This document shows positions 9,928 through 18,980 of a stretch of 64,000 bases of DNA, in pieces (position 1 is the stretch's first letter; every line of letters begins with the position of its first letter). The position numbers were made by a program, and so were the translations under genes. Origin of the DNA: Thalassomonas haliotis (GTDB lineage: Bacteria; Pseudomonadota; Gammaproteobacteria; Enterobacterales; Alteromonadaceae); NCBI RefSeq assembly GCF_028657945.1, contig NZ_CP059693.1, forward strand, positions 5,022,001 to 5,086,000. The letters run 5' to 3'. Under the pieces are notes generated by a model. That model saw nothing but the letters and a program-made list of their open reading frames with translations. It had not been told where the DNA came from and made no database searches.

Positions 9928-10500
9928 TTATGCCGCAGCAACCTTGATCAGCTGTTCATCAACAGCCCCGAGCAAAGGCTCAAGTTGTGCCGGCTCTCCC
10001 CTGAGCCAATAGTCGATATGTTCGGGTAAAATCAATAGCGGCATGCGCTTATGATACTGGCCGCAAAGCTCATTGGGCTTGGTAGTCAGGGTCACCAGTT
10101 GGTTCGGTTGTCCGGCAAACCACAAGGCCGCCATAAACAGCGGCTGCTCCGAGGTATGGCTGAAGAGAAATTTTTCTTTTTTATTGGATTGGCTATCCGT
10201 GCGCCATTCATACCAGCCGGTCATAGGGATCAGACAGCGGTTGCTGACATAGGCCTGTTTAAAAGTGGCTTTGTGCGCCGCCGTTTCGGCCTGGGCATTA
10301 ATCAGCAGACGTTTAGCCCAGTCCGGCTTAATGCCCCAAACCAGTTCTCCCTGCTGATAGCTGTTGCCGTCGGCGGCAATGGCAGCAACAGACTGACTTG
10401 GACACAAGTCGGTATTGGTGGTGGTGCTGTAACGAATTCCCAGCAGCTCACTGACCCGGGCACTTAAATGCTCATTGATAACACTAAAACGACCACACAT
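9928..10500 (-). CDS. yedK: SRAP-domain protein YedK/HMCES (abasic-site shield)
   Basis: 190 residues. It starts MCGRF, so Cys2 is exposed after Met removal; in this family that Cys forms a thiazolidine crosslink with abasic sites in single-stranded DNA. Further family motifs are the conserved Asn-containing NAQAETA, the active-site Glu, and LIPMTGWYEWR. A late KRMPLLI stretch contains the His-region equivalent (YHKRMP). The ribosome site AGGAAGGTG lies 4 bp before the ATG. Known role: protection of abasic sites at replication forks. Confidence 0.93.
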   Translation of the reverse strand: MCGRFSVINEHLSARVSELLGIRYSTTTNTDLCPSQSVAAIAADGNSYQQGELVWGIKPDWAKRLLINAQAETAAHKATFKQAYVSNRCLIPMTGWYEWRTDSQSNKKEKFLFSHTSEQPLFMAALWFAGQPNQLVTLTTKPNELCGQYHKRMPLLILPEHIDYWLRGEPAQLEPLLGAVDEQLIKVAAA

Positions 10501-10535
10501 ATCACCTTCCTAGTTTTCCAGCGCTGCTTGGGCAG

Positions 10536-10961
10536 CTATTGCTTATGAATTTCACCGCTTTGTTCGTCAACAAAACCATGGCACAAATAACCCGGTATAG
10601 GGCGTTTTTTCTTGTTTATCTGCAAAAAATGCTCATAGCCGATGGAAAAAGCAAAAGGGTTGGCATTGTAATCGGCATAATATTGATCCCGTCCCAATTT
10701 GGCTTCACTGACCCCGGAAGCGAAACCACTTAAAAAGTCAGCCCGGTTATTAAGTAAAATGATAGTTAAGCCATTTTCGTCGGCTACCAGTTCAAGCACT
10801 CCTTGCTCGATAAACTTATTAACTACAGAGTTATTAAAAACCCCTGTGTATTGCTCGGTTTCAGGATCATAGCCAACCGCACTGGCGCCACTGCCGGAAC
10901 TTGCTTCCACTCTTGCTTCCATTAAAGAAACAAAAAACTCTCTTACTTTTTTTGAAATCAA
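10536..10961 (-). CDS. Hypothetical protein, 141 residues
   Basis: I do not recognise this family. The longest form begins with TTG (MISKKVREFF). The protein has no signal peptide or membrane segment. It contains a Ser/Gly-rich stretch (EASSGSGASAVGYD) and an aromatic C-terminal half (DQYYADYNANPFAFSIGYEHF) ending near a His- and Cys-bearing YLCHGF. It follows the next upstream frame by 18 bp and precedes yedK by 35 bp on the same strand, so co-transcription is plausible. The start is uncertain; an ATG at 10922 would shorten it by 13 residues. Confidence 0.6.
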   Translation of the reverse strand: MISKKVREFFVSLMEARVEASSGSGASAVGYDPETEQYTGVFNNSVVNKFIEQGVLELVADENGLTIILLNNRADFLSGFASGVSEAKLGRDQYYADYNANPFAFSIGYEHFLQINKKKRPIPGYLCHGFVDEQSGEIHKQ

Positions 10962-10979
10962 TTCATTTACCCGGTTTAT

Positions 10980-11222
10980 TTATTCCTGCCTCATTTTATC
11001 AAAAGCTTCTCCCGGATCCCAAGCCCGAACATATCCCCTAACGGATTTATTTAGCACCACTCCCCCCATCTCCCGGCTTTGCTTGATGGCAAAACATAAA
11101 AAAACCTTGCCCCTGAGGCTAAGCAGGCCCAGAAGTAACAAGCTTAGCCAGCAAAAAACCTTTATTTGAGCCATAGGGATTAATGATATAGTTATCCGGT
11201 CCATTTGCCCTGTGCCAACCAA
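10980..11222 (-). CDS. Possible small membrane-anchored protein
   Basis: 80 codons from a TTG, or 64 from the ATG at 11174. The shorter form opens with a hydrophobic segment (VFCWLSLLLLGLLSL) and then a polar tail ending WDPGEAFDKMRQE. No Shine-Dalgarno is visible at either start, and the 5' end faces the threonine aldolase promoter. No family is recognised. It is kept because of the tight 18-bp spacing to the next gene and its protein-like composition. Confidence 0.35.
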   Translation of the reverse strand: MVGTGQMDRITISLIPMAQIKVFCWLSLLLLGLLSLRGKVFLCFAIKQSREMGGVVLNKSVRGYVRAWDPGEAFDKMRQE

Positions 11223-11233
11223 AAAGGAAGACT

Positions 11234-12247
11234 ATGATAGATTTTCGTTCAGATACCGTAACCCGTCCCGATACAAAAATGCGACAGGCGATGGCCGATG
11301 CCGATGTCGGTGACGATGTCTATGGCGATGATCCTACGGTTAATGCCCTGGAAACCTGGGCGGCCAAGCGGCATGGTTTTGCGTCAGCCATTTTTTGCAG
11401 CTCAGGCACCCAGGCAAATTTGCTCGGCCTGATGGCGCACTGCGAGCGGGGAGACGAGTATTTATGCGGGCAACAGGCCCATAATTATAAATTTGAAGGG
11501 GGCGGCGCCGCGGTATTGGGATCCATCCAGCCGCAACCGATAGAAAATGAAAAAGACGGCACCCTGGCTTTTGACAAACTGCGCGCGGCAATCAAACCCC
11601 AAGATCCGCATTTTGCCAAAACCACCCTGCTCAGCCTGGAAAACACCATTAATGGTAAGGTACTGCCGCTTGACTATCTGGCAAAAGCCCGGGAATTTGT
11701 TAATGAACATGACTTAAAGTTGCACCTTGACGGCGCCCGGGTTTACAACGCTGCCAGCGCATTAGATGTTGATATCGTAGAAATAGCGAAACATTTTGAT
11801 TCTATGACCATATGTTTGTCCAAAGGCCTGGGGGCGCCGATCGGCTCTTTATTGTTAGGCTCAAACGAGTTGATTGCCAAAGCCAGGCGCTGGCGTAAAG
11901 TACTCGGCGGCGGCATGCGCCAGCTGGGTATACTCGCCGCTGCAGCCGGGATAGCCCTGAAAGAAAACCCTAAAAACCTGGCTCAGGATCATGAAAATGC
12001 CCGCTACCTGGGTAAACGCCTCAATGAAATCAAAGGCTTTGAGGTAAAACTTGAACATATTCAAACCAATATGGTGTTTGCCAAAGTCAGTGGCGATATA
12101 GAAATTAATGCCCTGGCCGAACCATTAAAAGCGAAAAATATCCTGTTCACACCTGGCAATCCCATGAGGCTGGTAACCCATGCTGATATCCGACAGGGCG
12201 ATATAGATATTTTCATCAACGAGTTAAAATCCCTGCTAGAAACCTGA
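11234..12247 (+). CDS. ltaE: Low-specificity L-threonine aldolase
   Basis: 337 residues, the normal length. PLP-dependent fold-type I enzyme that cleaves threonine or allo-threonine to glycine and acetaldehyde. Family features: the start MIDFRSDTVTRP, GDDVYGDDPTV, the His-bearing ALLGLMAHCERGDE region, and LHLDGARVYNA (PLP-binding Asp and Arg). CLSKGLGAPIGSLL contains the Schiff-base lysine. The ribosome site AAGGAAG is 4 bp before the ATG. It is a single gene; the opposite strand immediately upstream carries a small hypothetical gene. Confidence 0.95.
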   Translation: MIDFRSDTVTRPDTKMRQAMADADVGDDVYGDDPTVNALETWAAKRHGFASAIFCSSGTQANLLGLMAHCERGDEYLCGQQAHNYKFEGGGAAVLGSIQPQPIENEKDGTLAFDKLRAAIKPQDPHFAKTTLLSLENTINGKVLPLDYLAKAREFVNEHDLKLHLDGARVYNAASALDVDIVEIAKHFDSMTICLSKGLGAPIGSLLLGSNELIAKARRWRKVLGGGMRQLGILAAAAGIALKENPKNLAQDHENARYLGKRLNEIKGFEVKLEHIQTNMVFAKVSGDIEINALAEPLKAKNILFTPGNPMRLVTHADIRQGDIDIFINELKSLLET

Positions 12248-12275
12248 TGCACACAAATTAAAGACACAGAACAAA

Positions 12276-12310
12276 GCCGCCAGCCGGGAAAACATTTTCC
12301 GTCTGGCGGC
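12276..12310. terminator. Terminator hairpin between convergent genes
   Basis: Arms GCCGCCAG and CTGGCGGC plus an inner GGAAAA/TTTTCC extension form a long stem between ltaE and the redoxin operon. A clear T-tract is missing on both sides, so efficiency is uncertain. Confidence 0.6.
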
Positions 12311-12346
12311 CCGGCAAAAAATATGTGTTATATCAATAAAACCCGG

Positions 12347-12958
12347 CTAATCCAGCAAGGTTAATAACCGACTTTCCAAAGTGGCGGTAAAGTCGTCCCG
12401 GCGAAAAACAATATCCCCCCGGCGATTTATCACCACCACATAAGGATTTGCAAATACCTGATAGTCGGTGAATATTTTATTTTCCCGGTCCCAGATACTC
12501 GGCGCCGTAATGGCAAACCTTTCCAGGTAACTTTTTACATGCCTCTCATCAACATAATAACCTTTCACCACTTGCAGCCAGTCCATTTTATCGGCGTATT
12601 TCTGGCTCAAACGGTTAAACTCAGCAATTTCTTGCTGACAATCGGGAAAATGCGGCAACGGACACAGGCTATCGGCAAACAGCAGCACCAGGGGCTTATC
12701 GCTGCCGGCACTATAATCAAACGCTTTTTTATTTACGGTTTGCCCATGGATCTCGGGAGCTTTCCCCCCGGAGTCAGCCTGGCTTGCCGGTGTCGACTCT
12801 AGCGAAGACAAGCGACGCAAATGATCATGTAAGTTATTGGCATAAGCTTGCCCGGTTAAGACAACACTCAAGACCAGCAACAGACAAAGCAGCATAAGCC
12901 CTGTCGGCACTATGACTTTTTCCGCCGGGGTTTTAGCTTTCACTGTTAAATTCTTCAT
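12347..12958 (-). CDS. Membrane-anchored thioredoxin-fold protein (redox operon, gene 4)
   Basis: 203 residues. A hydrophobic segment at about 19-40 (LMLLCLLLVLSVVLTGQAYA) serves as signal or anchor. A thioredoxin-like domain follows, with a strand KPLVLLFADSLCPLPHFPDC. The usual CxxC is replaced by two Cys eight residues apart (CPLPHFPDC). The C-terminal part keeps the cis-Pro-like FANPYVVVINRRGDIVFR typical of TlpA/redoxin folds. The start codon overlaps the previous stop by ATGA (12955-12958), which implies translational coupling. It is the last gene of a four-gene operon with a CcdA-like electron carrier. The specific partner is unknown. Confidence 0.75.
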   Translation of the reverse strand: MKNLTVKAKTPAEKVIVPTGLMLLCLLLVLSVVLTGQAYANNLHDHLRRLSSLESTPASQADSGGKAPEIHGQTVNKKAFDYSAGSDKPLVLLFADSLCPLPHFPDCQQEIAEFNRLSQKYADKMDWLQVVKGYYVDERHVKSYLERFAITAPSIWDRENKIFTDYQVFANPYVVVINRRGDIVFRRDDFTATLESRLLTLLD

Positions 12959-13479
12959 TCGCTTTTCTCCGGGCTAACGGTTTGTACACTTTTTTGCTTA
13001 GCAGCAGATAACTCAGCCATCGCCTGCTGAATATCGGCAGCGCTACTTTGGCTATAAAACTTCACTTTGCCGTCTTTGCCAATCAAAATCTGGGTCGGCT
13101 GATGCCAGGCATTAAATAACCGGGAAACCTGGTGGTTGTCATCAAAAATCACCGGATAATTTATGCCCAGAGCTTGTGCTGCTTTGCTCACAGTCGCAAA
13201 GGTGCTGTTCATGGCGGGCGCCAGCGCGATAAACTCGACCTGCTGCTTATATTGCTGATATAAAGCTAATGAGCGGCTAATCCCCCGTGGCCGGTAGGGA
13301 TCAAAAAAGAGCAAATAAAGCGCTTTATGCCTGAGAATTCTGTCACTGCTGATCGGCTCGCCTTTAATACTTTCACTAAGTAAAACCGGCGCCTGACTAC
13401 CGACCTCAAGTTCACCGGCGGAAACGGCAGCAGCCAGGCTAAAGGTAAAAGCGGGTAACACCATTTTAAAAAACATCAT
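12955..13479 (-). CDS. Periplasmic redoxin-like protein without CxxC (redox operon, gene 3)
   Basis: 174 residues with a signal peptide (about 1-22, cleavage near VSAGEL). The fold looks like the AhpC/TlpA group: GSQAPVLLS, then ALYLLFFDPYRPRG where an active-site CxxC would be expected, and later PTQILIGKDGKVKFY. The redox cysteines are absent, so it is probably not a thiol oxidoreductase itself and may be a binding or scaffold partner of the other operon products. It starts behind CAGGAGAAA and is coupled to the next gene by an ATGA overlap. Confidence 0.7.
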   Translation of the reverse strand: MMFFKMVLPAFTFSLAAAVSAGELEVGSQAPVLLSESIKGEPISSDRILRHKALYLLFFDPYRPRGISRSLALYQQYKQQVEFIALAPAMNSTFATVSKAAQALGINYPVIFDDNHQVSRLFNAWHQPTQILIGKDGKVKFYSQSSAADIQQAMAELSAAKQKSVQTVSPEKSE

Positions 13480-13499
13480 TTTCTCCTGAGTATCGTCGG

Positions 13500-14048
13500 T
13501 TATTCTTTGATAACACTTAATATTTTTTGCTGTAGTTCATCAGTGAGCAAGGCCGATCTATGGACGATTTCACCGTTTCTATCGATCAGGATATGTTGCG
13601 GTGTGCCGGTGACATGAAACTTTCCTACCAGCTCCCCTGCGCTATCAAAGCTAACAGGCAGTGACAAGTGGCGTTTTTCCATAAAGGCATTGACCCTGGC
13701 GATAGAGTCGTTCATACCGACATTCACCGCGATGACATCAAGCTGCTCGCCATACATATCCTGTACTCGCTGCAAGTGCGGCATTTCTTCCTCACAATAA
13801 CTGCACCAGGTTGCCCAAAATTTAAGATAAATAGGTTTAGCGGCCGCAGACTGGTCCAATACCAGCGATTTTCCCGCCAGTGTTGTCAATGCAAATTCAG
13901 GGGCTTGCTGGCCGGGCATGGCTCCTTGTCCGGCTGCTGCCGTCAAGCTAAAACTTGACAGCAATAACCCTGAACCCAGCACTCTCCCTGCCTGTTTCAG
14001 CAAAGGCCGCGGGAGAGCTTTTATTTTGCTCAAAAGGTCATCTTTCAT
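13500..14048 (-). CDS. TlpA-family periplasmic thiol-disulfide oxidoreductase (redox operon, gene 2)
   Basis: 182 residues. An N-terminal hydrophobic signal region is followed by a classic TlpA/ResA thioredoxin fold: APEFALTTLAGKSL, the active site FWATWCSYCEEEMPHL (Cys-Ser-Tyr-Cys) and the cis-Pro motif GTPQHILIDRNGEI. Such proteins reduce periplasmic disulfides using electrons passed through a CcdA/DsbD-type membrane protein, which is encoded immediately upstream. The ribosome site is AAGGAAAA. Its target could be a cytochrome c, a copper protein or one of the two atypical redoxins encoded downstream. Confidence 0.88.
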   Translation of the reverse strand: MKDDLLSKIKALPRPLLKQAGRVLGSGLLLSSFSLTAAAGQGAMPGQQAPEFALTTLAGKSLVLDQSAAAKPIYLKFWATWCSYCEEEMPHLQRVQDMYGEQLDVIAVNVGMNDSIARVNAFMEKRHLSLPVSFDSAGELVGKFHVTGTPQHILIDRNGEIVHRSALLTDELQQKILSVIKE

Positions 14049-14084
14049 AGTTTTTTCCTTTATATCGATAAAGTTAAGGTCAAT

Positions 14085-14849
14085 TTAAAACAGTAATTTT
14101 CCCGCTTCGGTTAAGAAGTACTCCCCGGTTAACAGCATCAGCAAGGCCATGAAGATTTTACTGATATCAAGCCAACGTCCGGATTTAGGCAAACGGGAGA
14201 GCCATTGTGAGCAGAAGGCAAACAGCAGCAATAATGAGCCCAGCCCGTAGGCGAAAATCACCATCAGCACGCCGCCATAAACCAGGTCGCCTGTGGTGGC
14301 GATATACATAAGCAACATGCCTAATACGGGGGCGGTGCAGGGAGCCGCGACCAAACCCGAAGCCGCGCCGATAAAAAATAGTCTCAGGTAGGGGTTAGTC
14401 AGCTTTTTCAGCCACTGCTGTCCCGGCTGCCCCGAATGCGCCAGGGGAATTTTCAGGTAACCCATCATAGACAAGGCAAAGATAAAACAAAGATTGGCTA
14501 TCAGGATATACCCCAAAGGAGAAGTAGATATTTCACCGAACATTTTCCCGGTAGCGGCAGCAAAAATGCCCAAACTGCCGTATACCAGGGCCAGTCCGGC
14601 AACATAAATCAGCGGGCCGAAAAGCCTCCCCGCTAAGCTTTTAGCTTGTGCTTTATGAGCCGTCTCCAGAGAAAACACCCCGACGGTAATGGGAATCATC
14701 GGATAAACGCACGGTGTGGTACTGGTGAGTAAACCGGCAAGATAAACCATGGCTAAACTGATAAATGAGAACTGTCCGGCGCTTAAATAAACCCCGATGT
14801 TTGTTTCTAAAAAGGCTTCCATAACAACTAGCAACCAGTGGATTAACAT
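14085..14849 (-). CDS. CcdA/DsbD-like transmembrane electron carrier (redox operon, gene 1)
   Basis: 254 residues with six or more hydrophobic segments. The two redox motifs of the DsbD membrane domain are clear: STTPCVYPMIPIT in an early helix and VAAPCTAPVLG in a later one. The Cys pair of the two helices moves electrons from cytoplasmic thioredoxin to periplasmic partners. Length and motifs match a stand-alone DsbD beta domain, without the flanking periplasmic domains. No obvious Shine-Dalgarno precedes the chosen ATG, and an internal ATG ten codons later is possible. It lies 36 bp before the TlpA-like gene. Confidence 0.85.
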   Translation of the reverse strand: MLIHWLLVVMEAFLETNIGVYLSAGQFSFISLAMVYLAGLLTSTTPCVYPMIPITVGVFSLETAHKAQAKSLAGRLFGPLIYVAGLALVYGSLGIFAAATGKMFGEISTSPLGYILIANLCFIFALSMMGYLKIPLAHSGQPGQQWLKKLTNPYLRLFFIGAASGLVAAPCTAPVLGMLLMYIATTGDLVYGGVLMVIFAYGLGSLLLLFAFCSQWLSRLPKSGRWLDISKIFMALLMLLTGEYFLTEAGKLLF

Positions 14850-15084
14850 GGCGCCAGTATCGGGGAAAGCGAGATAAAACTTATGTCGGCAAGCTGATAT
14901 TTACCTTATATTTTCCTGAAATTTAGCTGAAATCAGCTCAAACACCGCATAATCACTGGCTTTATCAACAAACAGCCGAAGAAGAGTAAAAATAAAAAAC
15001 TACTGTTTTTCCCTTGCGCTGGCGGTATCATAACGCCATCCATCACTGCGATAACCCGGTTAACCCGACAGGCCAGATCAAAAC

Positions 15085-17658
15085 ATGCATAGTTATCAGT
15101 TTTCTGTTTTTAACTACAACCCGGATACCCGGGAATTAACCTGGCAACAAGTTCCCGATAGCGACCATAAACCGGAGAAAGCGGCAGGCAGCCAATACTT
15201 AAGAAAAAAAGTCGCGGACGTGCTTCACTATTTGCTGGAAAACCGCGAGCGGGTGGTCAGCAAAGATGAGTTGCTGCAAAACATCTGGCTGCAGGGGGAG
15301 TTTAGGGAAAATTCCCTGCTGCAAAGTATCAGGGAATTACGAAAATTATTGGGCGAGTCCGCCCAGTCGCCGAAATTTATCCGCACCGTACACTTAAAAG
15401 GTTATCAATGGATATATGGCGAGGTGAGGTTAATTTCACCGCTAATTGAAAAAACGGAAAGCGTTGAGAAAACAGCAATAACCGAAACTAAAGCTGAGCA
15501 AAGTGAAAACAAGCCACAAGCGACCACAAAGCAGATAAGCACTGGGCCTGTCTCCGGTGAACATCAGACAACCGGGCAATCAAGCGAGCCTCAGCGGCAG
15601 AGCAGCCCAGGACGAAACACAAAAGCTGCGCCTTTACTGGCGCTGACCACTTTACTGGCGCTGACCTTAGTACTCGTTATTGCGGTCTTTTTTTGGCCAT
15701 CAAAAGATACTGTTCAAACACAGTTAACCGCAAACCATGCCGAAGTCGCGGTATTGCCTTTTATCAACGATACCGGCGACAGCGAGTTGCAATGGCTGGA
15801 GCTGGGCTATTCCGATATGTTTGCCCAGGGCTTAAGAAAATTCATCCCGCTGCAGGTGATCCCCAGCTATCACTTACAGGGGGCCATGGCGATACGCCAA
15901 CTGGATAAACGTTTAAGCGACAGCGAGCAGATTTCAGGCTTGCTTGCCGGCATCAAGGCCAAATATGCCATTGCCGCCACCATCAATAAAGACGGCAAGG
16001 CCTTACGCTTTAATTACCGCATCCATGATCTTAACGGGGTTTTTGCCAGCGGCAGTATCCGCTTCCCTAACCTGCCTTCTTCTTTACCGACCTTAATCGG
16101 CCGGGTATCGCAGCATTTAACCGCAACATCTACCGACAATGAAGATACAGGGGGAGTGCTCTTTAATAGCAAAGAAGCACAACAGGACTATGCCAAAGGC
16201 ATGCAGGCACTACAGACCAAAGGAGCCAAATTAGCCAAACGCTACTTTGAAGCGGCCTTACTCAATGAACCCGGCAACCTCGCTGCCACTGCCAAGCTGG
16301 CCGATACCCTGTCCCTGCTGGCAGAGTCTGAGCAGGCGCAAAGCTATTACCGGCAATTACTGGCTTCCCCGGCATTATCACAGGACGCCTTTCTTGCCAG
16401 CAGTGTCTATTTGGGCCTGGCAAAGTTATTGATACAGCAGCACAGGCTCAAAGAAGTAGAACAGTTAATCGAGCAGGGGCTGGCATTAACACAGGATAAA
16501 GCGCTGCGTTACCAGAGAGCAGAATTATTACGCAGCCGGGCAAACTACTTCCATGCCTTGGGAGATAACAAACAAAGGCACCAATTGCTGAGCCGGGCGG
16601 ATGAATTAAGCCGTCCTTTCGCCTCACTGCAAAATGAAGCAGATGCCTTATATTATCTGGGCAGCCCCACCAATATCGGCCTGGAAACAGATCCCGATAT
16701 TAACCTCAGGCAAAACCAGCCAAAACTTGAACAGGCGCTGAAATATTATCAGAAATTAGGCAACAAAAGAGGCGAAGCCCTGACCCTGCTGGCCATAGGG
16801 CAAAACTATTACTTCGATGTGAAAAAACGCCTGGAGGCACTGGAGCAGGCCAAAGCTTTATTTATTCAAACCGGTAACCGGCTTGATTTGATCGATACTC
16901 TAAATTATATCGGTTACTTTTTTATTCAATATCACAAAGGGGAGCTGGCCCGCCAGTCGCTTGAACAGGCGATCACTTTGCTAGCCCCCCTCAACGACCC
17001 CCACAGGGCACAGCGCAGCTATTTTTTCTATGCTTTTTCTTCCTTGGATCAAGGCATAAACAATGAAGGCAGCCGGGCAAAAGCATTTTTAGCAAGTGCC
17101 ATCGATGGCTTTGAAACCAATATCGAAAAATATGCACAAATCACCTCCAGCTCAATCACCGCCGACAGCCATTTATTATTGGCCTGGGCCTACTCGGAAT
17201 CCGGGTTACCCTTACAAGCCATTCCGCATATAGAGCTGGCGCTGAAAACCTATCAGCAACAAGGTTATCCGGTCTCCATTCAATATGCGCAGGTTTCATT
17301 GTTAGATGAATATATTAAGCTTGGGCAATGGCAAAAGGTCGTCTCCCTTGCCGCTAATGTAACCGACAGCTACCTGGCAAATATTTATTTAGCCCGCGCT
17401 TATTATGAACTGGATAACCTTGAAAAAGCCCGGCAAACCATGGCTTTCACAAAAACCAGATTTAGCGAGCGCTGGAGCCAGGCCGATGAAAAAAGACTGT
17501 CCCTGTATGATCAGAGACTGAAAAATGCCGGCCCCCTCAAGCTTGAAAAAGCCGCGCTCGGTGAAGAGATAAGCTCCCATCAAAACTACTGTGACGACTT
17601 ATGGAATACCGACAATATCGACACGGTTATTCAATTAACAACATCGGCAAGCAACTGA
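15085..17658 (+). CDS. CadC/ToxR-like membrane-bound regulator with TPR domain
   Basis: 857 residues. Residues about 5-110 form an OmpR-type winged-helix DNA-binding domain (RVVSKDELLQNIW, RENSLLQSIRELRKLLG, FIRTVHLKGYQW). A Gln/Ser/Thr-rich linker leads to one transmembrane segment around 185-205. The large C-terminal part, presumably periplasmic, contains an adenylate-cyclase-associated-type strand region (AEVAVLPFINDTGDSELQWLELGYSDMF) and then many TPR-like helices up to the end. Family members sense periplasmic signals and act directly on DNA from the membrane. It is divergent from the ccdA-tlpA operon, 235 bp away, so control of that operon is a reasonable guess. Confidence 0.85.
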   Translation: MHSYQFSVFNYNPDTRELTWQQVPDSDHKPEKAAGSQYLRKKVADVLHYLLENRERVVSKDELLQNIWLQGEFRENSLLQSIRELRKLLGESAQSPKFIRTVHLKGYQWIYGEVRLISPLIEKTESVEKTAITETKAEQSENKPQATTKQISTGPVSGEHQTTGQSSEPQRQSSPGRNTKAAPLLALTTLLALTLVLVIAVFFWPSKDTVQTQLTANHAEVAVLPFINDTGDSELQWLELGYSDMFAQGLRKFIPLQVIPSYHLQGAMAIRQLDKRLSDSEQISGLLAGIKAKYAIAATINKDGKALRFNYRIHDLNGVFASGSIRFPNLPSSLPTLIGRVSQHLTATSTDNEDTGGVLFNSKEAQQDYAKGMQALQTKGAKLAKRYFEAALLNEPGNLAATAKLADTLSLLAESEQAQSYYRQLLASPALSQDAFLASSVYLGLAKLLIQQHRLKEVEQLIEQGLALTQDKALRYQRAELLRSRANYFHALGDNKQRHQLLSRADELSRPFASLQNEADALYYLGSPTNIGLETDPDINLRQNQPKLEQALKYYQKLGNKRGEALTLLAIGQNYYFDVKKRLEALEQAKALFIQTGNRLDLIDTLNYIGYFFIQYHKGELARQSLEQAITLLAPLNDPHRAQRSYFFYAFSSLDQGINNEGSRAKAFLASAIDGFETNIEKYAQITSSSITADSHLLLAWAYSESGLPLQAIPHIELALKTYQQQGYPVSIQYAQVSLLDEYIKLGQWQKVVSLAANVTDSYLANIYLARAYYELDNLEKARQTMAFTKTRFSERWSQADEKRLSLYDQRLKNAGPLKLEKAALGEEISSHQNYCDDLWNTDNIDTVIQLTTSASN

Positions 17659-17994
17659 TAGCAATTGAATTAAGTATTTGCTTATCTTCGAATGGTCTAA
17701 AGGTCCAAGTCCTGCGTTGTTTTCAATACCACTAGCCAGCTATTGCTCAATCAACCCCCTTGAACTTGAACCTTTATCCTCATCGAATATCGATCACCGA
17801 CTTAATTGGTATGAGTTTATTCGCCAGAGCTTTTATAGCAGACAGAGAACATCATATCCGGCCCGGCGGCATAACAGCCTTAGTTTGCTGACGATAAGGA
17901 GTTAAGGAGTTAAAGCATAACTTCATAAATACCGATAAATGGTGCTTTAAATTAAGCCGACGCACAGGAGCCGGCCGGAAGTTAAGACGGGACT
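17659..17994. other. Intergenic region between convergent regulator and dsbC-like genes
   Basis: 336 bp. A frame open at 17678-17905 has no ribosome site or recognisable content. A short direct repeat of AAGGAGTT occurs near 17896-17912. No clear terminator hairpin was found. Confidence 0.35.
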
Positions 17995-18726
17995 TTAGCT
18001 GCCTTCGGCCAGCTGTGCCCTTTTCAGTAAAGCCAGCAACTCTTGCGGGTTGCGGTAGCCGGGCAGCATCATGCCATTTTCCAGCACTATGGTCGGGGTG
18101 CTGTTCACTCCGGAGCGCAGACCAAACTGATAATGCTCTTCTATCGGCGCCTGGCACATAGGTTGCTGCTCGGCTTTACTGCCCCCCGCCTGCATAGTGG
18201 TCATCGCCGCCTGTTGATCTTTGGCACACCAGACACCGGCTAAATCCTGAAAAGCCGGCGAGCGGCTGCCGCCCCGGGGAAAAGCCAGATACTGTACGCT
18301 GATGCCGAGATCGTTATAACCCTGCATCTCTTGATGCAATTTACCGCAATAACCACAGCTGGTATCGGTGAAAACGGAAATACGGTATTTTTCATCTTTG
18401 GCCGGAAAGGTCACTAACCCAGGCTCAAGCTTATTGATACCGGCAACCCTGAGCTCGGATAATTTCTGCTCGGTTAAGTTCACCGGGTTCTCGGATTCGA
18501 TATTATATAAATTGCCCTGCAGCAACTGTTTACCGTCATTGGAGACATAAAACAGTCCTTGCCCGGTAACTATCTGCATAAAACCGGGAATGGTAGATTC
18601 GCTGACTTCTTCTACCTGTAAATTCATCGCAGCCAAACGCTGCGTGGCAAACTCGGATAAGCTTGCGGCCAAGCTGTTACCGGTTAAAAAAACGGATAAC
18701 AGTAATGCCAGTTTTTCCATACGCAT
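17995..18726 (-). CDS. dsbC: DsbC-like periplasmic disulfide isomerase
   Basis: 243 residues from the chosen ATG at 18726, which has GGAG 9 bp upstream; an upstream in-frame ATG at 18768 would add 14 Lys-rich residues and is less likely. A signal peptide (LLLSVFLTGNSLAA) is followed by an N-terminal dimerisation region and a thioredoxin domain with active site DTSCGYCGKLHQEM. A second Cys pair (WCAKD, PMCQA) and the cis-Pro region STPTIVLENG follow. Known role: reshuffling of wrong disulfides in the periplasm, kept reduced by DsbD. It fits the redox theme of the region. Confidence 0.9.
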   Translation of the reverse strand: MRMEKLALLLSVFLTGNSLAASLSEFATQRLAAMNLQVEEVSESTIPGFMQIVTGQGLFYVSNDGKQLLQGNLYNIESENPVNLTEQKLSELRVAGINKLEPGLVTFPAKDEKYRISVFTDTSCGYCGKLHQEMQGYNDLGISVQYLAFPRGGSRSPAFQDLAGVWCAKDQQAAMTTMQAGGSKAEQQPMCQAPIEEHYQFGLRSGVNSTPTIVLENGMMLPGYRNPQELLALLKRAQLAEGS

Positions 18727-18918
18727 TTTCTTTTTCTCCTTGTTTTTGTTAGCTGCCTTTGCTGGCAAAGTATCGAAAATAATCCGCAGTATACCCGATA
18801 TATGACCAACAAAGGCAGCTTTATCAATTACATTTATTTTACAAAATATGTCTAAATATAAATCAATTCATTAAGCCGGGGGTAAACTGAAGCGCAAAAA
18901 GACAGAACTCGGGCAGGC

Positions 18919-18955
18919 ACCGGCGGTAATACCTAAATCCGCCATTACCGCCGGT
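18919..18955. terminator. Strong hairpin after the chemoreceptor gene
   Basis: Twelve-bp perfect stem (ACCGGCGGTAAT / ATTACCGCCGGT) with a 13-nt loop, 26 bp beyond the chemoreceptor stop. No T-tract follows, so it may be a stabilising 3' hairpin. Confidence 0.55.
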
Positions 18956-18980
18956 TAAAGGCAGAAAAAGAGCAAGCAGG

